From Melieria omissa (taxonomy: Eukaryota; Arthropoda; Insecta; Diptera; Ulidiidae): a DNA stretch of 64,000 bases. This document shows, piece after piece, positions 11,040 through 23,309 of the stretch. The DNA lies in assembly GCA_963971225.1 (NCBI GenBank), contig OZ020269.1:11990701-12054700 (forward strand), given 5' to 3'. Both the position numbers and the translations under genes were made by a program. The notes under the pieces were generated by a model that made no database searches, was not told the origin of the DNA, and worked only from the letters and a program-made list of their open reading frames with translations. Every line of letters begins with the position of its first letter. Position 1 is the first letter of the stretch.

Positions 11040-11625
11040 GATTCAGATGGAAATAGATTTTATGGTCTTTCTTTTGAATCTCAAAATCATTTGAAAAGTC
11101 ATGAGATCATGTTTAGATTCGGAAGGAAGGAGTTTGGTCTTCTTTTGAATATCAAAATCATTAGAAAAAGATATGATTGAAGTTTGCTTTGATATCCAAT
11201 CTGATTCAATTCTTTCTAATGAATTCAATCTTATTTAATTTTCAATGAATAGTTTGACTGATCTTTGATCAATTCATACACAATTTTGAGATCATGATTA
11301 GATTCGGAAGGAAGGAGATTTGTTTTCTTTTGAATACCAAAATCATTTGAAAGAGACTTGAGACAAGCGTTTTTTGATATTCAATCCGATTCAAATCTTA
11401 TTTAAATTTCAATGAAAATTTTAACAGATCTTTGATTAATTCATGTACAATTTTGGGATCATGTTTGAATTCGAAAGGACGGAGATTTGTGTTCTTTTGA
11501 ATCTCAAAATCCTTTGAAAAAGACTTGAGACAAGCGTGCTTTGATATCCAATCTGATTCAATTCTTTCTAATGAATTCATATTTAATGAATTCATACACA
11601 ATTTGGGATCATGGAATTCAATTGG
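11040..11625. repeat. Tandem repeat of ~150-190 bp, about 3.5 copies
   Basis: The marker 'gatcatg.ttagattcggaaggaagg' or a close form recurs at about 11103, 11291, 11457 and (partly) 11607. Between markers the phrases 'tcttttgaat', 'tcaaaatcattt', 'gatatccaatctgattcaa' and 'tttcaatga' recur in fixed order. Unit length shrinks 188, 166, 150 bp because of indels. Minus-strand ORFs across it are repeat translations, not genes. Confidence 0.75.
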
Positions 11626-11639
11626 CAAGCTTTAAAAAA

Positions 11640-14170
11640 TTTCAGAAAATATGTTCCACTTGGATGGAGTAAAAACTTGATTTTTGAATTAATTAATTAA
11701 TTTTTTCAAATTAAAAACCCACGCCGAAACGTTTTAGTTAACAAAACACAAACATTTTGTTGAATATTATCTGAAACACAAAACTAACAACTCGGAGCAA
11801 CAACTTCTGAGAATAATCGTGCTTGCAAATGAAACTTTTCAACAAACTATAAAAAAAAAACCAGCAAACCTTCCAGCAATAAAAGGATTGCTTTGCATAT
11901 AGCGAAATTCCAATCAGTGCCAGCAACAATTCCACAAAAAGCCACAACGAGCGCGACGAAGCGTCTTCATTTGTTGACTTTTAATTAAATGCTGCCACTT
12001 GACGCCAACACTCGAAGCTATTTTCAGGCCGCCGGCAGTCGATTAAGCAAAACATTTTCTCTGCTGTGGCCGCGTGGAAGCAAGCAACAAGCAGCGCGAC
12101 GTGACGCGACTCGACTCACTGCAGGTGTTTTCACTGTTGCAGCCTCGACTTCCTGAAAACTGAAACTTTTAATTGACAATGACGTTTTGACGTTTTCGGC
12201 CGAAGTTCAGAGGAAAAATTGCTGAGCACTGGGTAAATGGCAAAGTGAAATTAAACAAATAAACAAAATGACTTGCAATGTTTGATGGTTACTAAATGCA
12301 CTTTTTAAATTTGACTTATTTTTTAATCTTAAAAAAGTCTAAAAAAAATCCTGGTAAAATGGTAGAGTCCTACAGAGAAGAGGGAACAAGGAAAAATAAA
12401 ATAAAAATAAAAGGTAGTGGAAACATAAGTAAAAAGTACCAAGAATGACTACCATAATAGTTGCCGCAGATCAGGCAACATTACAGCTTATTTAACCCTT
12501 TAACGATCAACAACAGGAAGGTGTCTCCATAAAAATGTTCACTGCGTTATTGCAACTTTAATTGTCACCTTTTTCAAGTCCACCACTAGCTGGGTTAGTG
12601 TCGTTGTACATTCTCATTACTCATGGCATGAATGTTGCTGTCAGTGCTGGTTGTTGACATTTGCTGCTTGTTTTTGTATTCTGTTAACAAGATATTTGTT
12701 GGGGCATTGGCACCATGAGGTAATTCCACTCTGCTCTGCTGCGACACTCTAACGTTCTTCATTCAATTCACCCCATTTTGTGGGCGTCCAACTCACCTGC
12801 AACTGCCGACTGCTGGCTGCATTCCAAAAGTACAGTCACAGTCATAGTCACAGCGGCAGCAACCTTGTGTGCCATTTCAATTAGTAATGTAAAACATAAG
12901 AATGTCATTAAGGTGTGTTGTGCGCTGTAGGACATTGTTGCTGCAGTTGTTTTTGTTGCTACTGCTGTTCAACACCCTACACTAAGCCCGTCCGCAACAA
13001 AAGTTTGCTGCTTTGCACTGTTTGTAATTCTACAAAAAAAAATTTGTTTCGCAATGGCAGCTCCACAATTTGAAACATGTATTTTGTATATTTTCATTAT
13101 CCGCTTTATTACTTATGCTACTTAAACAACTTAGCTCAAAGCGTAAACACATTAAGGCGTCAGACAAAAATGCACCCACTGCCATTGAGATTATTAGTGG
13201 CATTAATTACAAAGAAATGTTTGTAAATGAGTTGACCATCTTTAAGCTAATACTTTGACAATTAAGCAGCGAAAAACCCCCAAAGCAAAATAATGATGTC
13301 ATAGAGAAAAAAAATTTGAAAAATGAAACAAAGAAAGGAATGGAGCGAGAAGGTAGAGAAAGGTTGTTGCTCTCTATTGGACATGCAGCACGAAAAAGTT
13401 GTACCCGGTTATTCTGAAATAAAAAGGAAACAAAAAAACGATGTCGATGAAAGAGGGTTGACCAGCCCGGATGAACCAGAATAATGTCACCTAAGTAAAC
13501 GGGATAAAAGTATTCAGTGACGAGCGAAATATTAAGCGAAGAGACAAATAAGGGTCCGTCTTAATCCGTAAAATCCGTCCGTAAATCTAAAAAATGTGAA
13601 ATTAAATTACAAGAAAACATATTTAAGTAAACAAAAACCAGTTACTGTATCCATTAGCAAAATGTATTAGCCCTTAGGTTCAACTTCAAAAAATTCACTC
13701 CATTCGTTGAGGTCATCACTGGGCATTGATCCAAAGGAAGCATGGTAAAAAAAATGGCACCTCTTGTCCAGCAATGTCTACAGGAATTGGAAAAAAAGTA
13801 AGTAGAAGAAACCATACAACACCTTATATGCCACTGACCGCTGCTCTGAGAACGAGAACAATCTACAATAACAAAAGTAGAAAAAGTCGAATTATCAAAC
13901 ATGCTTTCAATTGGTTTTAAAAGAAAACACAATCTTCTAAAAAATCCTTAACCTAGGTTCAGGTCCAAAAATCAGCCAACCAAAATTGAATTACGAATTC
14001 AAAGAAATTCTTAGGAAATACAAAGAAAGAGAAAGCAAAATCACCAGAAAGACTTTTCCTACTTAACTTGGAATGAATGTGAATCATAGCTCATGTTAAA
14101 AAAGGCATTCTGCAGTACAATTTTTGTAGGGCACAATTTTTTCTTGTTCACTCCCTACGTTAGCAAAGGA
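11640..14170. other. Noncoding DNA with opa-like runs and one LINE scrap
   Basis: Includes GC-richer sequence at 11950-12200 and a CTG/TTG-rich segment near 12930-12970. Apart from the I-like scrap at 13690-13925 (listed separately) I see no element ends or exons. Confidence 0.5.
13690..13925 (+). pseudogene. Degraded I/Jockey-like LINE C-terminal fragment
   Basis: Conceptual plus-strand reading gives 'EVITGH', a gap, 'VEETIQHLICH' and 'PLL'. This is the order of the 'LTGHC ... C..C ... EHLLCHCPAL' region seen better at 30253-30621. Stops occur where cysteines or arginines would be expected. No target duplication was found. Confidence 0.55.
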
Positions 14171-14185
14171 GTTTCAAAAGACATT

Positions 14186-14732
14186 AGGGCAGTTCACGTT
14201 AACGTGCAAACGGTCTGGCCTCATGGCATTTGCAAAATGTGATGACAAATATTTTCAACGCAACAACAAAATGTATACATTTGCCCATGCCGAGCAGCGG
14301 CAAATTTCCCACACTGAAACTCTATTGCATATTTTTCGGCATGGGCAAAACAGATTTGACAATCAATCAGCTGTTACAATTGTCGAGATGAAGCAGACGA
14401 AAAAGAAAATAAAAAGAGAAAAACCGAATAAAAAGTGGACGGAGGAGGAGATTCGTACAATGTTGAGTTATTTGCAAGAAGCGCTGGAGTTAGAGGTGTG
14501 AATTGTTTTCTGATTCCAAGCGGCAGCAACTTATGCATGCTCTTTATTCACGCTGGCTCCCACGGCGCAAATACTCGATTCTTCTTCTTGATTTATTCTT
14601 CAAAAACAGCTGTGAGTTTGTTCCGCAACCAAATTTGCCATGAAATTTTGAAAATTGTGCTCAGTGTTGATGGCAAATTTTTGAAATGACATGCATTTGC
14701 CCAAATATTTGCACGTTATCGTGAACTGCCCT
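14186..14732. mobile_element. TIR element of uncertain superfamily with a Myb/SANT-like ORF
   Basis: Termini AGGGCAGTTCACGTTAACGT and its inverted copy (one internal difference, TTAACG versus ATAACG) lie at 14186 and 14732, about 25 bp each. Flanks can be read as a 3-bp 'att' duplication (14183-14185 and 14733-14735) or as TA if the TIR begins at GGGC. Inside, a perfect 12-bp inverted pair 'tgcccatgccga' / 'tcggcatgggca' sits near 14282-14346. Too short to be autonomous; PIF/Harbinger relationship is possible but not established. Confidence 0.72.
14223..14501 (+). CDS. Small ORF with Myb/SANT-like motif inside the TIR element
   Basis: Encodes 92 aa from an ATG just inside the left TIR. The middle is basic ('KQTKKKIKREK', about 60-70) and is followed by 'KKWTEEEIRTMLSYLQEALE' (about 71-90), which resembles the first helix of a Myb/SANT or MADF-like DNA-binding domain. 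Such domains accompany PIF/Harbinger transposases. Only the domain start is present and the ORF ends abruptly. It could be a truncated DNA-binding protein or a chance ORF; whether it is translated is unknown. Confidence 0.35.
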   Translation: MAFAKCDDKYFQRNNKMYTFAHAEQRQISHTETLLHIFRHGQNRFDNQSAVTIVEMKQTKKKIKREKPNKKWTEEEIRTMLSYLQEALELEV

Positions 14733-17160
14733 ATTGACTTGTCTTGGTTATGTTGGTTATGTTTTTCTGCCAGGGTATGTCATTGACCCGTCGCAGGTGG
14801 TCCTAAGTGATTGAGTTGCCATCTATCGCTGCTAAGGAAAGATGCCTCCGATGTTGTGAGAGGTGAAAGCAGAATGGTTGGAGACTTCGCTTAGGTCGGT
14901 TTGGTGCGTTGATTGCGCGTAATATTGCATGGGAGTGAGTGAGAAAGGATCATCTGAGGGTCGGAATTTTTGAACTGAGAGATTTCCTCCTAGATTTAGG
15001 AGATTATTGGCCTTTGAGGAGAATTTTTAGGAGGAAGAATAGTTTAGGTGTAAGTTTAGTAGATTTACATTTCATATTAGGGGATTTATCGGAACCTTAG
15101 TGGATTTACGGAAGACTTTCGGGTAGCGAAGTATGATGTATGGGGAACAATGGCAACAAAACTTATTTTCCCAAATGTTTTAACAGTCAAAGCACTCCTT
15201 GTATTTAATATTTTTAAGCTTACAAAAGCTGCTTACAAAAAATTAGCTGTCAGCTTGTGTCTATCTCGTTTATGTTTATCTCGTTCTCACGTATTGCTTT
15301 CAAAATACTTCAAAGTGTGTAATTTATGCAATGAATGAAAGAGGTCTTAAAAAGCAAAATTGATACTGATTTCATTGTTTATGTTTTTTGTGTTAAGTTG
15401 AAGTTGAATGAATATAAAGAGGTTGCAATAAAAAATATATATTTTAAAGAATTTAAAAATATTTGTTTTTTTATGAGAAGTTGATTTTCTTAATTTATAA
15501 CGAAAAAAATGACACCAAAAATTGTTAGGAGATTTTGTTCGCATTTTTGTGAGGAAATTTCAGTTTTGTTTAAGATTTAGGAAAAAGTCATTTCAGGTAT
15601 ATGGCAATACTGGTTTTGAGGAGCATAAGCCAAATTTTTCGAGAGCTGAACTTAACTTCAACCTACTTATCAGTAAAAATTATAGACGCAGTACAAAAGT
15701 AGATGAAGTAGAAATGATCCCTTCTTGACCCCTTAAGCCACAACTATCTTATGGTCATAAGGGGCACAATAGATCTACAGGTCGCAGTGCATCATCCCCA
15801 TCAATAATAATAATAGGGGCACAATAGATCAACTTTGGTCTCAGTACAAATTTCCCCTTTTAAATCTATTTTATGGTCAGCAGAAGAGGCACTATCAAGT
15901 TTTTCTAACTTGTTTCAATATAACACAACAGATTTAAAAAATCATCATCTTTTTTCGTGAGAAATATAAATCAGTTTTCAAACTATTCTCCTGAATTCAC
16001 CACACTGAGAACAATTTTATACTTCTTACGACTACCTCTCTGCCTGATCTGGATTTAATGAACTCTTCCATAGAACTATTCAAAGTTTAATAAATTTTCT
16101 AACTCAGATTTTCCAACTCAGTCAAGAAAGCATTTTATTTCCATATATCCTCTACTCGAGAAAAATTATCTTTACTCTCTACAGGACATGAACCACCACA
16201 TCACCACATCATCTCACTACAGCTCTATCCAGGTATACGTATATCTTCATATATATATATATCTTCATCCATATAATCCAAACCCAATATATCTAAACAT
16301 AAACAAATCCAATAAACTTACTAAAACCCAACTTAAATTCACACATAAACCTCCAAGTGCTGCTTTAAAGATTTCCATAAATATTCAACAATGTTTGCTA
16401 GGTTTTCTATGCACAAGAGATGACTATCCCAACATGCAAAAAGAACAGTCGTTAAGTTTTGTTTGCTTGTTGAGTGTAAGCGCCAAAGCGACATTAAATG
16501 AAGTTATAGTATTTTATTAGTTTTGTGTTTACTAAAAAATTAACAAACCCGCATAGGGCGCACAGAGCAGAACGTTTGAGCAAAGACACTAAACACGCAC
16601 AAAATTCTAATTTCCTGATGTTAGTTTAAGTAGATGTGGGAGTTTATGTCAATGTGAGGATGTATAAATGGTACTCATAAGTGTGTTTGTGTGTGTGTGT
16701 GAATTGTGTCGCCCACGGCAGACATTAAACTAACGATCCCATTAAGTAGCGAACTTGAAAAGCAAGAAAGACGCACTGAAGCAGCTGTTAGTAGCCAATA
16801 AGGTGAACACAGTCGAATAGAGCGACATGTACATATGTATATATACCTATGTACCTATCGAATGTAGTGGTGCTATGAGTAAAATGGCAGCAGAAGACGA
16901 ATGTATTCACATAAATAAAGATGCGTAAGAGAATAGTTTTAATGTGTGTGTATGTCTTAGGGATGATAAGTTTCAAATGAATGAGATGACCTTTGAATTT
17001 TTGGGATTTTTGAAGTGTCATGACTACACGTCAGTGAGTCGAAGGGAAGAGATTATGAGTCAAAAAGGATTCGACAGGCTAGAAACGACGAATATGTGTG
17101 ACCTTCTGTTGAACCTTGGAACCTCTTAAGAAAGGCATCAAAGTAGTTCCGAATCAATCA
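14733..17160. other. Noncoding DNA
   Basis: Contains a small local duplication 'aggggcacaatagatc' (about 15758 and 15816) and TATA/TG microsatellites near 16245-16262 and 16681-16702. No exon or element end is supported. Confidence 0.5.
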
Positions 17161-17311
17161 ATTCCAATCTAATTAAGAGGTGTACTCGTATCTCTGATCT
17201 GCCTTTCCACTCCAGTTCAATCAATTTCCAATATTTTTCCAAACTAGTTCCCGCACTTTAATCAGTTCTTAATCTTCTTTAATCAATCTTATTTCCTATC
17301 TAATTCAGAGG

Positions 17312-17686
17312 TTTTTTTTTTTTTTCGACGTTGGGAGGTGGAAATCTTCAAAAGATACCGACGCCCTCCAGAACGACGGTATGCCGGATTTTTACCGACT
17401 AAAACCACCTCCTCCTTCTATCCCTGCTCCCCGCGGCACCGCCTCTCGGCATTTCTTCACGGGGGGGTGATGGCTTTAATTGCCCGTTCTAATATGCGCT
17501 CGGCGCTGCTGCTCCTCTCTGCGTAGAGCGGTTAGAATTAACGCTGCCATTGTGCTCACTGCCGACCACTTTTCTTGACTTGCGAGCATGAATTTCAAGA
17601 GATTTTGCGGAGTTAGTTGTTCCCCGAATACCCTGTTCACCGTCCTTCTTTCAGCATCAAAGCGGCTGCACGAGAGGAATACGTGT
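17312..17686 (-). mobile_element. 5'-truncated R1-clade LINE, minus strand, with poly(A) and target duplication
   Basis: On the minus strand it ends with a 14-nt poly(A) (T-run at 17312-17325). It is flanked by a perfect 13-bp direct repeat 'tctaattcagagg' (17299-17311 and 17687-17699). A GC-rich ~190-bp 3' UTR precedes the tail. The coding remnant lies at the other end (listed separately). The flanking repeat is partly ambiguous because the host array contains similar strings, but the poly(A) plus exact duplication supports insertion. Confidence 0.82.
17505..17686 (-). pseudogene. C-terminal remnant of an R1-clade reverse transcriptase
   Basis: Minus-strand reading gives 'VFGEQLTPQNLLKFMLAS' then 'EKWSAVSTMAALILTALRRE'. 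This matches the C-terminal 'LTPE..V..ML.S...W.AV......I...LR..E' pattern of R1-clade elements (R1, Waldo, TRAS, SART). Only about 55 residues remain before the stop. The endonuclease and polymerase core are missing through 5' truncation, so it has no function on its own. Confidence 0.72.
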
Positions 17687-17985
17687 TCTAATTCAGAGGT
17701 GCATCCACTTATCTGCTTTGCACCTTTCTACTTCAATTCAATCAGTTTTCCATTTCATTTCCAATCTAGTTTAGAGGTGCATCCACTTTATCCAGTTCAA
17801 TCAATTTCTAAAATGTTTCCAATCTAGTTCAGAGGTGCACCAACTTATCTGATCTGCTTCCTGCCACTTCAATCAGTTTCCCATCTAATTCAGAGGTGCA
17901 TCCACTTCTCTGGTCTGCACCTTTCTACTTCAGTGCAATTAGTGTTCCATCTTATTTCCAGTCTAGTTTAGAGGTGCAATCCAAT

Positions 17986-19360
17986 CCAATTCCAAATTGC
18001 TTTGCTATCGTAGAAGTCTTACACCCTGAAAAATCGTATCTTTCATAGAAATCTTATTCTTCAATTTTCTGTTCTGTTCTGATGCTCTCATCTCATTAAA
18101 AAGGTGTTTGTTTTAGCTTAAGTCGAGTTCTTTGCCTATTCACATTCTCTGACTTGATATCCCTAACTGCTCGTCTTATTTATTCACTGTCTCCCTTCTG
18201 TCTCCGCTGAGACACACAAATTCATACAATTAATTCACTTTACACTGAAAAGGTTTCACGCAATTCATGGCAATAATTATTCACACTTTTGAGCCTATAA
18301 GAGTTGCCGTGGCAGCAGACAGACGACAGCACAACAGTTATCAATTTGCAGCAAATTGGCATCGGTTAAGAACAAACGCTGAGAATCATAATAAAAGCAA
18401 TTCCACTGGATTAATTAGGCTTCACTTGGCATTGATTGTGAATTCGACATTAAGTCAAGCGTTCACCTTGAGGCAGCTGAGACTTGAATTTCTTCTATTC
18501 CATTTTTCATTCATTTGTTTGTTTCCATGAAATGCTTTCATTTCATCTATGAAGTGTCTTCTTTATTTTTGAAGTCTGCTCTAATATCAGACATGCTGCA
18601 ATTTATCAATTAAAATTATGTACTGCGGCGCTGTATGTTTGTATGTGTGTGTCACTAAATACTTTTCTCTGTGAGTGTATGCGTGTGGTGTTGTTTGTCA
18701 TGAAAAACCTCGAGAAATACTTGCAAAAAAGTTGCAGTTATTTGCGGCAGCAAATGTCGACCGTAAATGACGTAAATGCTTTGTTTGTCAGTGCCACCAA
18801 TGCTGATGTGGTTTGGTAGTTTCAGCTATTATGGTTGCTTCATGCTCTTTCATGTTTTCGCCATAACATGCAACTCTTGCGAATGAGCGCAAATACCCTC
18901 AAGTAATTTTAGCTCATTTGACATTTAATAAGACAAAAAATCAGAAAAACGAACGTTTAAATGAAATAGAAGAAAATATCACGTGATTGTGATAGTTGTT
19001 TGTGACTTTGGATGATATTCTTAGGTGTTTTTTGCGTTTATAAGAACGATTGATTTTTTATTTGAAGATATTACAGTTTTCTTTGTTGTTTCATTGAAAT
19101 GTTGATTAAATTAAGACGAAAAGTGTAGTAATCAAAAATTATTCAAAAAAAATATTTCTTTTAAAAATTCAAATTTTTATTAGAATAAAAAACAAATTAT
19201 TAAAAAGTTATTAAATTTTTTGTCATTTTAGTTTTTTTAAACAAGATAAAACTAACCACATCTACTTAAAGGAATATTTAATATATATTTAAAATAAATC
19301 TGTTTCAAATAAATATGTATATTATAATATTATGGCAGTTCTATCTTAAAGGGTCTTTTT
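17986..19360. other. Noncoding DNA
   Basis: No gene or element recognised. AT-rich with a short TG-rich stretch near 18630-18690. Confidence 0.5.
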
Positions 19361-19419
19361 ACTTAGTCAGGGTATAAGTCGAGCTTTATTCCCCTCTTTG
19401 ATAGTGTTCCACCGAATAT

Positions 19420-21265
19420 TCGGTTTAGGTTCGGAAGAAAATACTGGCTTAGACCAAGTCTTAGGTTATGTCTGGGGTTAAGACCAAGCCGTAGGTTAAG
19501 TCTGGGGTTAAAACCAAGTCTCGGGTTCGGCACTACAATAAAAACTGTCTTAGACCAAGTCTGAGGTTCGGCCAAAAAATACTTACTGGCTTAGTCCAGG
19601 TCCCACGTTCGGCCCTAAAATACCAACTGGCTTAAACCAAGACTCAAGTTCGTCTTTAAAATACCAGCTGGCTTACACCAAATCTCGGGTTTGACCTCAA
19701 TATAACTTCTGGCTTAAACCAAGACTCAAGCTCCGCTCTAAAATACCCAATGGATTAGACCAAGTCTCGAGTTCGGCCCTAAAATACTAACTGGCTTTGA
19801 CCAAGTGTCGAGTACGGCTCTAAAATACCAACTGGCTTAGACCAGGTCCCGGTTTCGGCCTTAACTACCTACTCGCTTAGACCAAGTCTCAAGTTCGGCT
19901 CTAAAATACCAACTGGATTAGACCAAGTCTCGAGTCTGGCTTTAAAATACCAACTGGCTTAGACCAAGTCTGAGGTTAGGCTCTAAAATATAAACTGGCT
20001 TAGAACAAGTCTCGACTTCGGCTCTAAAATACCAACTGGCTCAGACCAGGTCCCGGGTTCGGCCCTAAAATACCAACTGGCTTAGACCAAGTCTCGAGTT
20101 CGGCCCTAAAATACTAACTGGCTTAGACCAAGTCTCAAGCTTGGTCTTAAAATACAAACTGACTTAGACCAGGTTCCGGGTTCGGCCCTAAAATACCACC
20201 TGGCCCAGGCCAAGTCTCGATTTCGGCCCTAAAATACCAACTGGCTTAGACCATGTCTGGGGTTAGGCCCCAAAATACCTATTGGCTTAGACCAGGTCCC
20301 AGGTTCGGCCTTAACTCACCTACTGGCTTAGACCAGGTCCCGGGTTTGGCCCTAAAATACCAACTGGCTTAGACCAAGTCTCGAGTTCGGCCCTAAAATA
20401 CTAACTGGCTTAGACCAAGTCTCAAGCTTGGTCTTAAAATACAAACTGACTTAGACCAGGTCCCGGGGTCGGCCCTAAAATACCACCTGGCTTAGATCAA
20501 GTCCCTGGTTCGGCCCTAAAATACCAAATGGCCTAGACCAAGTCTCGGGTTCGGCCCTAAAATACCAAATGGCCCAGACCAAGTCTCGATTTCGGCCCTA
20601 AAATACCAACTTGCTTAGACCAAGTCTGGGGTTAGGCCCCAAAATACCTATTGGCTTAGACCAGGTCCCAGGATCGGCCTTAACTCACCTACTGGCTTAG
20701 ACCAAGTCTCGAGTTCGGATCTAAAATACCAACTGGCCTAGACCAAGTATCGGGTTCGGCCCTAAAATACCAAATAGCCCAGACCAAGTCCTGGGTGAGG
20801 TCCTACAATACCAACTGGCTTAGTCCAAGTCTGGGGTTAGGCCCCAAAATACTTATTGGCTTAGACCAAGTCACGAGTTCGGCTCTAAAATACCAACTGG
20901 CTTAGATCAAGTCTCGAGTTCGGCTCTAAAATACCACCTGGCTTAGATCAAGTCCCTGGTTCGGCCCTAAAATACCAACTGGCCTAGACCAAGACTGGGG
21001 TTAGGCCCCAAAATACCGATTGGCTTAGACCAGGTCCCAGGTTCGGCCTTAACTCACCTACTGGCTTAGACCAAGTCTCGGGTTCGGCCCTAAAATACCA
21101 AATGGCCCAGACCAAGTCTCGATTTGGGCCCTAAAATACCAACTGGCTTAGACCAAGTCTGGGGTTAGGCCCCAAAATACCTATTGGCTAAGGCCAGGTC
21201 CCAGGTTCGTCCTTAACTCACCTACTGGCTTAGACAAAATCTCAAGCTCGGCCGCAAAACACTGG
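19420..21265. repeat. 41-bp minisatellite with higher-order structure
   Basis: About 45 head-to-tail copies of a 41-bp unit built from 'ctaaaataccaactgg', 'cttagaccaagtct' and 'cgagttcggcc'. Spacing between the 'agacc' markers is 41 bp. A multi-unit block starting 'gaccaggtcccgggtt' at 20044 recurs at 20331, i.e. 287 bp = 7 x 41. A variant pair ('tctggggttaggcccc' followed by 'ggccttaactcaccta') recurs at several later positions. 41 is not a multiple of three, so the minus-strand Asn-Pro-Arg-Leu ORF is a translation artefact. Confidence 0.93.
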
Positions 21266-21269
21266 CTTA

Positions 21270-23300
21270 GGACAAGTTTCTCGTGAAAGTTACCCAAAGC
21301 CTAATGCATACTTTTCGTCATTTAAAATATTTCTTAAAAATATTTGTTCGTTTTGCCACACTCTGCAAGTTTCGTTTGCGTTTTATGTTGTAGTTGTTGT
21401 TAATCACAAACTCTGAACTTGAAAATTCTCTCCGACATGCGGCAAGAAAAACATTCTTACAGAGACTTGCTTCAACTGCCAGCTCGTAGTTTAGTTTTGT
21501 ATTTAGTTGAAAAAGGCCGCAGGCTTCATTAGCAACATTTTTGTGCATGCTGTAGTCGTACACTGTGCTACAATGAGCTCACAAATTTTTTAAATAATTA
21601 GACGAGCGGTTTTTGTAATGAGACCAAAGGCGACAAAAAAACATTAGCAACCAGAAGAATATTCAGTATAGCTGGCGGGAATGGCGCAAAGTGCATCAAC
21701 TGTATTTTAATTGTGTAGAAAAAACTACTTCCCAACAATTCTCTCTTGGCTTCGCTGTTCATGGGAATCTTTAAAGGGGACCTGGATTATCATTTCAATC
21801 AGTTTTGATGGGAGCTGGGCGCTGATTTTATAGACGTATGTTATATTTAATGACATATAAGTAGGAAATAAAGTGACCTGAATTTTTTTCTACTTCATCT
21901 TTATTCCAATAACGGATTCCTTATCTTAAATCCATCTATCATGGTTTATTGAAGCTATTCAATTCACAAATAAATAGATTTTTGACTGTTGAAATTTTAA
22001 GCTCAACCCTTTAGAATCATCTTTCAAAACTCATTCATTTTCTACATTGCCTGTTATTCTAATCTTCTTTGTCACAAAATCGCAACTTAACCCACATCAG
22101 CATGGTTTGTTTTTTATAAACACATATTTTGGATCTCTCGTTACAACCACAAGCCGATATAGAAGACTTTGTAGAGGAGGAGATACAAATACAATAATCC
22201 AAGCGACCCCCAACCCAGTCCCCGGAAATAATTTTTTGCATTCCTATCTATCCTCAATTCTTAATCCTATCAAGCAAACAATTTCCCAAAAAGTTGCAAT
22301 AAGAAATATAAAACTTTCAAAAAATCGAAATCCCTAATTGCTGATTTATTTACTCAAATTAACCGCATAGAGCTGAACAAATGGAAATCTAAGACCAAAC
22401 TTAGCAACAGAATTACAGAAAAAATTCACAGCATTAGCAAATAAAAAGCAGACACAAAGAGAAAACAACAACAAAAGCAGTGGCCACAAAAAAAATTATA
22501 ATCAATTTTCATTACCTTTACACGCTGCCAGCGCCGGCAGACGCCAAGCCGAAAGCAAAGACAAAGACAAAGACGACCACTGAGCGAGACTGCCTGGCAC
22601 TTAATCCATTTTCTCTACAACTAAAACATTTCGCAGTGTGATAACGTTTTCTTTTGTTATTGTAGTTACTTGTGTTCTTGTTTTCTTGCGTGGTCAAGAA
22701 GAGTTGAGACGTTGGCGAGTAGCGGCGGCGGCGGCAGTGTTGCGAGTAGTCACAAAAATGCCAAAATGCAATGTTTAACAACAAAAATCTGAGTATGAGA
22801 TTTTGTTGGAAATATTTCAGTTAAAAGAAGTCCCAAGTTTTAAAAAAAAATATTGGATAGTATAGAAGTTATGAGGTTTTAAAGAAAATTTTGACAGCGT
22901 TAAAAAAAATTGTGTACAAACAGCACAGTTTTGCTTTCACTTTGAGGTTCAATATTTCAAAACTAATTATGAGCGGGTCCCTAAAACTAACTGTTGTATT
23001 AAGTTAAATACAATTTACGGTCTGAGAAGACCCAAATTCCGCTGACTTCTCACTTCTGAGCAGTACTGTTATGAAGAAAATGAAACAAAGGAAACAAATG
23101 AATAAAAACTGATTTAAAACTTTAAAGGTGATACAAAAAAACACTTTTTATCACTTTCGAAATTTTTTGATATTTTGTTTCGGCAAGTATGTACATTGTG
23201 CTGCAAAATTTTTAGCTGCACATATTTTTGCGAATGCAAGTTATTGGCATTTTTTTGTGAAGACTTGAGTGCAAATTCGCGATATTTTCACCGTTTGGTC
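21270..23300. other. Noncoding DNA
   Basis: A short GGC/CGG-rich stretch lies near 22722-22736. The ORF at 22047-22337 resembles nothing known to me. No exon is supported. Confidence 0.5.
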
Positions 23301-23309
23301 AAATAATGC

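Larger units (their letters stand above)
17165..17985. repeat. ~70-bp tandem repeat interrupted by an R1-clade insertion
   Basis: Repeated phrases 'ccaatctagttcagaggtgc', 'atccactt.tctg', 'tgcacctttctacttca' and 'caatcagtttcc' recur from about 17165 to 17311 and from 17687 to 17985. Copies are diverged. The array is split by the LINE tail at 17312-17686. Confidence 0.75.

Noticed and set aside
19363..19575. Minus-strand ORF with Asn-Pro-Arg-Leu repeats
   Set aside because: Frame happens to stay open across five 41-bp units; the unit is not a multiple of three, so the pattern shifts and ends.
19420..21265. CRISPR-like repeat array
   Set aside because: The whole 41-bp unit repeats without unique spacers, and the context is eukaryotic; it is a minisatellite.
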